This document shows, in pieces, positions 21,747-28,072 of a stretch of DNA of 38,286 nt. Made by a program: the position numbers and the translations under genes. Source of the DNA: JAGLYZ01 sp049642725 (GTDB taxonomy: Bacteria; Patescibacteriota; Minisyncoccia; Minisyncoccales; JAGMDC01); NCBI GenBank assembly GCA_049642725.1, contig JBARPC010000028.1, positions 1 through 38,286 of the forward strand, in the 5' to 3' direction. The notes under the pieces were generated by a model. The model saw only the letters and a program-made list of their open reading frames with translations. It had not been told where the DNA came from and did not search any database. The stretch's first letter is position 1, and every line of letters starts with the position of its first letter.

Positions 21747-21774
21747 ATTATAGCAAGTTTTTAAAATGAAACAA
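21747..21774 (-). promoter_or_regulatory. Promoter of lepB operon
   Basis: A perfect TATAAT on the minus strand (21747-21752) has TTGTTT (21769-21774) 16 bases upstream. The start site would be about 21740, at the ATG at 21739. It overlaps the divergent pth promoter region. Confidence 0.6.
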
Positions 21775-21776
21775 GG

Positions 21777-21786
21777 GTGGTATAAT
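21777..21786 (+). promoter_or_regulatory. Extended -10 promoter of pth
   Basis: GTGGTATAAT includes the extended -10 TGG-TATAAT (hexamer 21781-21786). An in-frame ATG at 21785 overlaps the -10 box itself and so cannot be the translation start. Transcription would begin near 21793. Confidence 0.65.
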
Positions 21787-21806
21787 GAATAAACTAAAAA
21801 AAACAC

Positions 21807-21894
21807 AAAACAAAAAATCCAAAAATACAACCAAAAACCCAAAATCAATTTTAAACTTTTTGATTTTAACTTGTATTTTTTTGTTTTTTGTTTT
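21807..21894. repeat. 88-base AT-rich inverted repeat in the pth leader
   Basis: The outer arms 21807-21830 and 21871-21894 match at 21 of 24 positions (AAAACAAAAAA... against its complement). Inner arms AAAATCAA (21841-21848) and TTGATTTT (21860-21867) are perfect. It would fold into one long hairpin ending 7 bases before the pth ATG. Confidence 0.7.
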
Positions 21895-21901
21895 AACTTT
21901 T

Positions 21902-22480
21902 ATGTTCTTAATAGTTGGTCTGGGTAATCCTGAAGAAAAATATAAAAATACGCGCCATAATGTTGGATTTACGATTTTAAATGAATTTAAAAAAATTCAC
22001 GGTTTTTCTGATTGGCAATTTAAAAATAAATTCAAAGCAGAAATTTCAGATGGTATTTTAAGCAGTAAAAAAATAATTTTAGTTAAACCGCAGACATTTA
22101 TGAATAAATCCGGCAAAGCAGTTAAAGCGCTAACCAATTTTTATAACACTACGAGAACAGTTCTCGTAGTAGTTCATGATGATTTGGATTTGGAATTAGG
22201 AAAAATGAAAATAGTTAAAAATCGCGGCTCTGCCGGACACAAAGGAGTAGAATCAATCATTGGCGAACTCGGCACAAAAAACTTTGTCCGCTTTCGTTTA
22301 GGAATTAAACCAGCAAACAAAGAACAAGAAACAATGAACAATATAGATAAATTCGTTCTTCAGAGGTTTACAAAAGAAGAAAGTAAAATTTTAAAAGAAG
22401 TAATTAAAAAAACCTGCCATGCAATTGAAATGGCAATAAAACAAGACATAGAAAAAACAATGTCAGGATTTAATAAATAG
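21902..22480 (+). CDS. pth: Peptidyl-tRNA hydrolase
   Basis: This 192-residue Pth has FLIVGLGNPEEKYKNTRHNV, LVKPQTFMNKSGKAV, HDDLDLELGKMKI and GSAGHKGVESI, with the catalytic His in NTRHNVGF. It recycles peptidyl-tRNA that drops off the ribosome. The frame is open back to 21785. I reject that start because it lies in the -10 box and adds 39 residues that no Pth has, encoded by an inverted repeat. A perfect palindrome (22148-22170) encodes TTRTVLVV within the NFY...VVHDD stretch. Confidence 0.92.
   Translation: MFLIVGLGNPEEKYKNTRHNVGFTILNEFKKIHGFSDWQFKNKFKAEISDGILSSKKIILVKPQTFMNKSGKAVKALTNFYNTTRTVLVVVHDDLDLELGKMKIVKNRGSAGHKGVESIIGELGTKNFVRFRLGIKPANKEQETMNNIDKFVLQRFTKEESKILKEVIKKTCHAIEMAIKQDIEKTMSGFNK
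22148..22170. repeat. Perfect 23-base palindrome inside pth
   Basis: ACTACGAGAAC (22148-22158) and GTTCTCGTAGT (22160-22170) flank a single A. The core GAGAAC-A-GTTCTC recurs in sufC and, imperfectly, in iorA. Confidence 0.75.
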
Positions 22481-22482
22481 AG

Positions 22483-22518
22483 ATTTGAATTTTCTCGCAC
22501 CTGCAAGAAAATTCAAAT
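22483..22518 (+). terminator. Hairpin just after pth
   Basis: A 13-bp perfect stem ATTTGAATTTTCT/AGAAAATTCAAAT (22483-22495 and 22506-22518) with a 10-base loop starts 3 bases after the pth stop. No T-run follows, so termination efficiency is uncertain. Confidence 0.5.
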
Positions 22519-22527
22519 GGAAAACAA

Positions 22528-22566
22528 TAAAAAAACAGCCGATGGAAAAATTATCTTTTCCTCGGC
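22528..22566 (-). terminator. Intrinsic terminator of the unknown gene at 22594-22887
   Basis: GCCGA(T)GGAAAA (22538-22549) pairs with TTTTCCTCGGC (22556-22566) with one bulged T. On the minus strand it is followed by TGTTTTTTT (complement of 22528-22536). Confidence 0.75.
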
Positions 22567-22593
22567 ATAAAGTAAAAATTGGCAAGTTTTTAC

Positions 22594-22887
22594 TCATTCA
22601 AATGTCGTCCAAATGTCGTCCACGAATTCAGCAATGCAGGTTTGGATTTCTTCCTTATCCTGTTTCTGGGAAAAGATAGACTCAGCCCTCTCGATTTTCC
22701 ACCATAATATCTTTCTAAGCAACCGCTTGCCGAACCATCTATCCAGTTTTGATTTTTTGTGCTCTTCTATAAAGTTTTTCCCAGGATGCTTTTTCTCCCA
22801 ATCTTTTATTGTCTCACTGTAAGTCTTTTCCACTAGGTGCTTTATAGCTTGCTTTTTGAATTCTGGATCAAATTGGATTGTGCTCAT
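22594..22887 (-). CDS. Unknown 97-residue charged protein
   Basis: I do not recognise this protein. It is short, soluble and probably mostly helical, with many Lys/Glu, a tryptophan cluster (RKILWWKIERAESIF) and the end FVDDIWTTFE. An 11-base tandem duplication at the 3' end encodes the DDIW/TTFE tail. I chose ATG 22887 because an ideal ribosome site (AGGAGG, complement of 22899-22904) lies 11 bases upstream. The alternative GTG at 22899 overlaps that site. The gene has its own consensus promoter (22941-22969) and terminator (22528-22566). It is an independent unit between pth and topA, which argues that it is real and expressed. Confidence 0.7.
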   Translation of the reverse strand: MSTIQFDPEFKKQAIKHLVEKTYSETIKDWEKKHPGKNFIEEHKKSKLDRWFGKRLLRKILWWKIERAESIFSQKQDKEEIQTCIAEFVDDIWTTFE

Positions 22888-22940
22888 TTCCTTTTTCACC
22901 TCCTAAATTTTTCCATATTTTTCTGTTAATTTACAATCCA

Positions 22941-22969
22941 ATCATACTATATCATAACATTTTTGTCAA
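22941..22969 (-). promoter_or_regulatory. Consensus promoter of the unknown 97-residue gene
   Basis: On the minus strand, TTGACA (22964-22969), a spacer of exactly 17 bases and TATGAT (22941-22946). Its -35 box overlaps the -35 of the divergent topA promoter. Confidence 0.8.
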
Positions 22970-22991
22970 GTTTTTAGTGCTATGTTAAAAT
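22963..22991 (+). promoter_or_regulatory. Promoter of topA
   Basis: TTGTCA (22963-22968), a 17-base spacer and an extended -10 TGTTAAAAT (hexamer 22986-22991). The start site would be near 22998, about 22 bases before the ATG at 23020. Confidence 0.7.
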
Positions 22992-23019
22992 AAAAAACAA
23001 TGTCAGAAATGAACAAATT

Positions 23020-25056
23020 ATGAACTTAATAATAGTAGAAAGCCCGACAAAAGCGAATACTATAGGAAAATTTTTAGGCTCTAAATATAGGGTGATTTCT
23101 TCATATGGCCATATTCGCGATTTGCCAAAAAGTGAATTAGGCATAGACACAGAAAAAGATTTCAAGCCGAAATATATTATTCCTTTAAAAGCAAGAAAAA
23201 CAGCCAATTCTTTAAAAAAAGAATTTCAGAAAGCAGATTTACTCATTCTGGCTACTGATGAAGACAGAGAGGGAGAAGCAATTGCTTATCATCTAAGCCA
23301 AATTTTAAATTTAAATGGTAAAAAACATCAGAGAATTGTTTTTCATGAAATTACTAAGCCAGCAATTGAACAAGCATTAAAAAATCCTCGTGATATAGAT
23401 ATGGATCTTGTTGACGCCCAACAGGCAAGAAGAATTTTAGACCGTTTGGTTGGTTATAAACTATCCCCTCTTTTATGGAAAAAAGTTGCCAGAGGACTCT
23501 CTGCCGGAAGAGTACAATCAGTAACAGTCCGGCTGGTAGTAGAGCGCGAGAGAGAAATTCAAAACTTTATCCCACAAGAATATTGGGAAATCGAAGCTGA
23601 GCTCCGCTCAAAAGAAAATAAGGAATTCTTAGCTAAACTCATTAAAGAAGATGATAAAGCAATTCCTAAATTAGGAATTAAAACAAAAAAAGATGCAGAA
23701 AAGATTGTTAAAGATTTAAAAGAAGCTAAATTTAAAGTTTCAAGCATTGAAAAAAAAGAGATTAAAAGAAACCCTTTACCGCCTTTTACTACTTCCACTT
23801 TGCAGCAAGAATCCTGGAAAAGATTGCGCTGGCCAGCAAAAATGACAATAAGAACTGCCCAGGGCCTCTATGAAAAAGGACTTATTACTTATCATAGAAC
23901 CGATTCTTTAAATCTTTCAGAAACATCTTTGTTTACAGCCAGAAAATTTATCATTGATAATTTTGGAAAAGAATATTGGGCTGGATATTTAAAAAAATAT
24001 AAAACAAAATCAAAAGGAGCTCAAGAAGCGCATGAAGCTATAAGACCCGCTTATCCTGATAAAGAGCCGGAGAAACTAAAGATTAAAGCTAAATTGGACA
24101 ATAATCAATTTCGACTTTATGATTTAATTTGGCGTAGGTTTATCGCTTGTCAAATGTCCCAGGCCTGTTTTGACTCCACTACTGTTGATATTTCTGCTGA
24201 CAACTATATTTTTAGAGCAACCGGACAAATGCTTAAATTTGATGGATTTTTGAAAATCTATCCCATGAAATACGAAGAAACAGAATTGCCTAAATTGGAA
24301 GGTAATGAGATTTTAGAACTTTTGAAACTTCTTCCTTCACAGCATTTTACCCAGCCACCAGGCAGATACACTGAAGCCAGTTTAATTAAAGTCTTGGAAG
24401 AAAACGGCATTGGCAGACCCTCAACTTATGCGCCTACAATCTCTACAATTCAAGAAAGAAACTATGTTCAGAAAAATGAAAATAAAAAATTTGAACCAAC
24501 TGAGATAGGAACTCTTGTTAATGACCTTTTAGTCAAGCATTTTCCTAATATTGTAGACATAAAATTTACTGCTGAAATGGAAAAGAATTTAGATGAAATT
24601 GCTGAAGGTAAAACAAAATGGGTGCCGGTAATAAAAGAATTCTACCAGCCCTTTGAAGAAAATTTAAAACTAAAGGAAAAAGAAATAGATAAAAAAGAAA
24701 TTGCTGAAGAAAAAACAAATGAAAAATGCCCTGAATGCGGCTCGCCATTGCTCAAGAAGATGGGCAGATTTGGGAAATTTTACGCCTGTTCTAACTTTCC
24801 AAAATGCAGATATACTAAACCATTAGAAAGACCGTCTTTGAATATAAAATGCCCCAAATGCAACAAAGGAGAAATCGTGGAAAAAAGAACTAAAAAGGGA
24901 AAGATATTTTATGCCTGCAACAGATGGCCTAAATGCGACTTCGCTTTGTGGGACAAACCAGTAAACGAAAAATGCCCTGAATGTAATAGTTTATTGATTA
25001 AAACAAAAAAAGACGAAATCAAATGCTCAAACAAGGAATGCGATTATAAGAAATAA
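23020..25056 (+). CDS. topA: DNA topoisomerase I
   Basis: This 678-residue type IA topoisomerase has a Toprim domain (NLIIVESPTKANTIGKFLG, then ATDEDREGEAIAYHL), SAGRVQSVTVRLVVERE, and the catalytic tyrosine segment GLITYHRTDSLNLSE. EAHEAIRPAYP and RPSTYAPTISTIQERNYV follow. Three C-terminal zinc ribbons bind DNA: CPECGSPLL...CSNFPKC, CPKCNKGE...CNRWPKC and CPECNSLL...CSNKEC. It relaxes negative supercoils by single-strand passage. It has its own promoter. The length is normal for a bacterial TopA with three ribbons. Confidence 0.95.
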   Translation: MNLIIVESPTKANTIGKFLGSKYRVISSYGHIRDLPKSELGIDTEKDFKPKYIIPLKARKTANSLKKEFQKADLLILATDEDREGEAIAYHLSQILNLNGKKHQRIVFHEITKPAIEQALKNPRDIDMDLVDAQQARRILDRLVGYKLSPLLWKKVARGLSAGRVQSVTVRLVVEREREIQNFIPQEYWEIEAELRSKENKEFLAKLIKEDDKAIPKLGIKTKKDAEKIVKDLKEAKFKVSSIEKKEIKRNPLPPFTTSTLQQESWKRLRWPAKMTIRTAQGLYEKGLITYHRTDSLNLSETSLFTARKFIIDNFGKEYWAGYLKKYKTKSKGAQEAHEAIRPAYPDKEPEKLKIKAKLDNNQFRLYDLIWRRFIACQMSQACFDSTTVDISADNYIFRATGQMLKFDGFLKIYPMKYEETELPKLEGNEILELLKLLPSQHFTQPPGRYTEASLIKVLEENGIGRPSTYAPTISTIQERNYVQKNENKKFEPTEIGTLVNDLLVKHFPNIVDIKFTAEMEKNLDEIAEGKTKWVPVIKEFYQPFEENLKLKEKEIDKKEIAEEKTNEKCPECGSPLLKKMGRFGKFYACSNFPKCRYTKPLERPSLNIKCPKCNKGEIVEKRTKKGKIFYACNRWPKCDFALWDKPVNEKCPECNSLLIKTKKDEIKCSNKECDYKK

Positions 25057-25162
25057 TAGTTATACAAAATAATAGTATAGTCACAAAGTAGGACGATCGT
25101 TTCATTTTGTTACGAACAAACACCCAAGATAAAAAAGCGACCTACAATAAGAGGATTAGATC

Positions 25163-25765
25163 CTACTGAAGATTTTTAAAAATTTGGAAATCTTTTTTGA
25201 GAATTTCCTTCATATTTGGATTGTAAGTGGCAGCTGCTGGATGATAAAGGGGAACAATTTTCACCTCAACCCCATTAGACAACAAAGACCTAACGGGGTA
25301 AAAAACATTTCCATGAATTTTACTTATCCCCTTAATTTTATCTTTTAGGCCGTATTTTTCAAAAATAAAAGCAGTGGAAAAATTACCCAAAGTACAGATT
25401 ACTTTGGGCTTTATAATTTCAATTTGCTTTAAAAGATAAGGAGTGCAGGCCTCTATTTCTTCTGTTTTAGGATTGCGATTGTCCGGAGGCCTGTCTTTTA
25501 AAATATTGGTAATATAGATTTCTTCTCTTTTAATGCCAATGGATTCTAAAAGCTCGTTTAAAACCTTACCGGCCGCCCCGCAAAATGGATAGCCGGTTTT
25601 ATCTTCTGACGCACCTGGCGCTTCGCCGATAAATATTATTTTGGCTTGGTGGCTGCCTTCTCCAATAACTGGTAAAGTTCTTGTTTTATAAAGCGGGCAT
25701 TTTTGGCATTGTAAAACTTCATCCTTTATTTTTTTTAGTTCTTTTTCTATTTTTTCCACATCCAT
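25163..25765 (-). CDS. Family 4 uracil-DNA glycosylase (4Fe-4S)
   Basis: This 200-residue glycosylase has all four cluster cysteines (C20, C23, C107, C124). GEAPGASEDKTGYPFCGAAG is the active-site loop and YHPAAATYNPN the uracil/DNA-binding loop. It excises uracil from deaminated DNA. Residues about 157-168 (YPVRSLLSNGVE) interrupt the region between HGNVF and KIVPLYHP, where family members run straight on. The DNA there is a palindrome (25269-25299), so an in-frame insertion is likely. The gene starts 2 bases after sufB ends. Confidence 0.9.
   Translation of the reverse strand: MDVEKIEKELKKIKDEVLQCQKCPLYKTRTLPVIGEGSHQAKIIFIGEAPGASEDKTGYPFCGAAGKVLNELLESIGIKREEIYITNILKDRPPDNRNPKTEEIEACTPYLLKQIEIIKPKVICTLGNFSTAFIFEKYGLKDKIKGISKIHGNVFYPVRSLLSNGVEVKIVPLYHPAAATYNPNMKEILKKDFQIFKNLQ
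25269..25299. repeat. In-frame palindromic element inside the UDG gene
   Basis: Arms ACCCCATTAG (25269-25278) and CTAACGGGGT (25290-25299) pair with one G·T-type mismatch across an 11-base loop. On the coding strand the element is read as PVRSLLSNGV. Confidence 0.7.
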
Positions 25766-25767
25766 AA

Positions 25768-26676
25768 TTATTTCTCTAAAAATCCGTTGACAATAAGATC
25801 TATAGCTTGTTTTTCAGTCAAGCCGCGTGTCCTCAAATAATTTAACGCTTCTTCGGAAATTTTTCCAATTGACGCCTCATGGGTAATTTGGGCTTTTTTG
25901 TTTTCACAAATTAATTCTGGAATTAAAGAAATTTTTGAACCTCTATCAACTAACAATCCTTGGCAGTCCAAATGGCCCTTACTTTCAGATTGAGCTTTAA
26001 CTTGAGAATAAGCAGTAATCTCGCTATTTTTACTTCCTACCAATCTAAGCTTTACTGTTCCAGAAGCATTGTCTTGCTTTAAAATTAAAACATCTCTAAT
26101 TTCTGCTTTTGTTTTAGAAAAATTTCCTACAATATTAATGTTAGCAGAGGAATTTTCCAAAACAGTAATCAAGGTTTTTGTTTTCAATAATTTAGGAGAA
26201 AATAAAATTTTATAATTATAATCTAATTTCGCGTCTTTTTCTAAAAAGAATTCATAGTTTGGCTCTATAATATCTCTATCGCCCCAGGAATGAATATGCT
26301 CATATTTAAGAACACAACCTTGTTTCAAGATAATCTTTCCCTTTGCCCGATGCACTCCTTCTAAATTTCTTTTTAAAACATTGCAGGTTCCTTGAAGCTC
26401 TACTTTTAAATTCTTTTCTACAACTAAAAGATTCTGAAGTTCCTGCTTGATATTTTTGTTGGCGATAGTGATACAAGTAAAAAGGGGTGATTTTGGTTGT
26501 TTTTTAACCCAGATAAAATAACCATACTTGGGTTTTTTTGAAAAATATTTTTTAGTCCAACTATATTTTTCCCAAGCCAGTTTTACCGGCAAGGTCTCTA
26601 CCCCTTTTACTCCGCAGATCTGTGGAATTTTATTATCTATTTGCCAGTAAGCATTTTTTACATTTTTCATAGCCAT
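25768..26676 (-). CDS. SufB/SufD-type Fe-S cluster assembly scaffold
   Basis: This 302-residue beta-helix protein of the SufBD family contains ILKQGCVLKYEHIHSWG and EPNYEFFLEKDAKLDYNYK. The end LICENKKAQITHEASIGKIS with EEALNYLRTRGL is a typical SufBD C-terminus. With SufC it forms the scaffold on which Fe-S clusters are built. It is short (SufB is about 470, SufD about 420), and it is the only SufBD copy in the window, as in minimal SufBC systems. I chose ATG 26676. The frame is open to 26736, but that start would overlap sufC by about 100 bases; 26676 still overlaps it by 44. Confidence 0.85.
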   Translation of the reverse strand: MAMKNVKNAYWQIDNKIPQICGVKGVETLPVKLAWEKYSWTKKYFSKKPKYGYFIWVKKQPKSPLFTCITIANKNIKQELQNLLVVEKNLKVELQGTCNVLKRNLEGVHRAKGKIILKQGCVLKYEHIHSWGDRDIIEPNYEFFLEKDAKLDYNYKILFSPKLLKTKTLITVLENSSANINIVGNFSKTKAEIRDVLILKQDNASGTVKLRLVGSKNSEITAYSQVKAQSESKGHLDCQGLLVDRGSKISLIPELICENKKAQITHEASIGKISEEALNYLRTRGLTEKQAIDLIVNGFLEK

Positions 26677-27343
26677 ATTTTTTAATAATTTTGAGAACTT
26701 CTTTATAGTCCTTTCCTTTGCAGACAATCCGTCCATCTATCATCACATTAGTAATCTTTGGCTTTAAGAATTTAAGAATCTCTCCAGAGTGAGTAATCAA
26801 AAGAATAGAAACATTTTTCTCTATTAGTTCTTTTTTAATTATTTCTGCTACTTTTTCCAATCGTTTTATGTCCAATCCAGAGTCAATTTCATCAAAAATT
26901 ACCAGTTTGGGTTTAAGTGTTAAAATCTGCAATAATTCTGATATTTTTTTCTCTCCGCCGGATAAATTAACATTTATCTCTCTATGTAATAAATCCCTTC
27001 CAACCCAGCGAGAACTGTTCTCGCTGGGTTTTGAAATTTCTTTTAATAATTGGGAAAGTTTTAATCCTTTTATAGCTGGTGGATTTTGCCAAGCCAGAGT
27101 AATTCCCAACCTTACTCTTTTTTCTGGCGCCAAGCCGGTTATGTTCTTTCTCTCAAAGAAAATTTTCCCTTGACTAATTTTATACTTCGGGTTTCCTAAA
27201 ATTACTTGGGCAAGAGTGGATTTCCCACTGGCGTTGGGACCCAAAAGGGCCTGTATCTCCCCTTTTTTTATATTTAAATTAACTCTTTTTAATATTTCCT
27301 TCCCATCTACTTTTACTTTTAAACCTTTAATTGCTAAAATCAT
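26633..27343 (-). CDS. sufC: SufC, Fe-S assembly ATPase
   Basis: This 236-residue ABC ATPase has Walker A GPNASGKST (35-43), the Q-loop AWQNPPAI typical of SufC, signature NLSGGEKK and Walker B LVIFDEIDSGLD. It drives SufB/SufD conformational changes. Residues about 105-114 (KPSENSSRWV) lie where SufC proteins normally run directly from the helical domain into the ...VNLSGGEKK segment. They are encoded by a perfect 29-base palindrome (27002-27030). The gene overlaps sufB and follows the DUF1858 gene by 7 bases. Confidence 0.92.
   Translation of the reverse strand: MILAIKGLKVKVDGKEILKRVNLNIKKGEIQALLGPNASGKSTLAQVILGNPKYKISQGKIFFERKNITGLAPEKRVRLGITLAWQNPPAIKGLKLSQLLKEISKPSENSSRWVGRDLLHREINVNLSGGEKKISELLQILTLKPKLVIFDEIDSGLDIKRLEKVAEIIKKELIEKNVSILLITHSGEILKFLKPKITNVMIDGRIVCKGKDYKEVLKIIKKYGYEKCKKCLLANR
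27002..27030. repeat. Perfect 29-base palindrome inside sufC
   Basis: AACCCAGCGAGAAC (27002-27015) and GTTCTCGCTGGGTT (27017-27030) flank a single T. All 14 pairs match, and the core GAGAAC-T-GTTCTC is shared with the pth palindrome. Confidence 0.85.
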
Positions 27344-27350
27344 ATTAAAA

Positions 27351-27563
27351 TTATTTTTCTAACACCTTGTTTAATCTTTTTAGCAAATCTTTAAGATTGA
27401 TATTGTAGCGGGTACAAATTTCTCCAAGAGTTAAATTTTCCATTTCAAACCGAGCCATTGGGCAAAACACACAAGGCACCTCGTACTCTGCTAAAATCTC
27501 TTTTGCTTCAGGACATTTCAAAATTTCCAACAGAGTTGTATTTTTAGTAATTTTATTTTTCAT
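27351..27563 (-). CDS. DUF1858-family small protein
   Basis: This 70-residue protein begins KITKNTTLLEILKCPEAKEI, then YEVPCVFCPMARFEMENLTL, a DUF1858 domain with a CxxC pair. The family is often found near hybrid-cluster, disulfide or hydrogenase proteins and its function is not known. Its position, overlapping the ECF-like gene by 4 bases and 7 bases before sufC, ties it to Fe-S or hydrogenase biology. Confidence 0.8.
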   Translation of the reverse strand: MKNKITKNTTLLEILKCPEAKEILAEYEVPCVFCPMARFEMENLTLGEICTRYNINLKDLLKRLNKVLEK

Positions 27564-28072
27564 ATTTGCTTAATAGACTTTAAAAATAAATAAGCGATTA
27601 GACCACCTGCTAAAGCAGTAAAAAGCTGTGGCCAGCTCATCATTATGCTTGCTTTTAGAGCAATTTCTTCATTAATAATTAAATTCATCACTGTGGAACT
27701 AGCGCAGAACAAAAAGAGAAACTTTAGAATACTTGCCGAAAGCACGCCCAACCAAAAATTCTTATCTTTAATATAACTAAAACATAAAATCAAAAGAGTA
27801 TTTCCCAACATAATAAAAGGAACCATTGGAGCCAATACTAAGGGCAAAAGACCAATAGATAAAGCAACTAAACTGGGAATTAAACCAACTAAAATCGCTC
27901 CTTGAACACCTAAAAGCATAACTGAAATAAAAAGTGTGGCATTGACAATAGGACCAGTAATTGCTTGGTTATAAAATAAAGGAGCTATAGTAATAATTCC
28001 TGTTAAAACAGCAAATTGAATTAAGCTTATAATTATCTCCTTTCTAGTTGTGAGAATTTTTACCTGATTCAT
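27560..28072 (-). CDS. Membrane protein, ECF transporter S-component-like
   Basis: This 170-residue protein has about five or six hydrophobic segments. Between residues 38 and 85 runs GPIVNATLFISVMLLGVQGA followed by VGLIPSLVALSIGLLPLVLA, similar to substrate-binding (S) units of ECF vitamin transporters. It overlaps the hydrogenase gene by 4 bases and the DUF1858 gene by 4, so it is firmly in the hydrogenase operon. Similar proteins occur next to iron hydrogenases, but I cannot name the substrate. An accessory membrane role for the hydrogenase is an alternative. Confidence 0.55.
   Translation of the reverse strand: MNQVKILTTRKEIIISLIQFAVLTGIITIAPLFYNQAITGPIVNATLFISVMLLGVQGAILVGLIPSLVALSIGLLPLVLAPMVPFIMLGNTLLILCFSYIKDKNFWLGVLSASILKFLFLFCASSTVMNLIINEEIALKASIMMSWPQLFTALAGGLIAYLFLKSIKQI

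Noticed and set aside
21785..21901. 39-residue N-terminal extension of Pth with a membrane-like stretch
   Set aside because: Its ATG is part of the -10 box and its codons are an AT-rich inverted repeat; Pth proteins begin at FLIVGLGNP.
22485..22679. Plus-strand ORF between pth and the unknown gene
   Set aside because: It runs through a hairpin and the terminator and overlaps the opposite gene; no ribosome site or recognisable protein.
25057..25162. Terminator between topA and the UDG gene
   Set aside because: Only weak pairings (GTAGG/CCTAC, AGGAT/ATCCT) without a T-run; not convincing.
26677..26736. Longer SufB/D start at 26736
   Set aside because: It would overlap sufC by 104 bases, and the first 20 residues are the sufC reading in another frame; ATG 26676 gives a normal protein.
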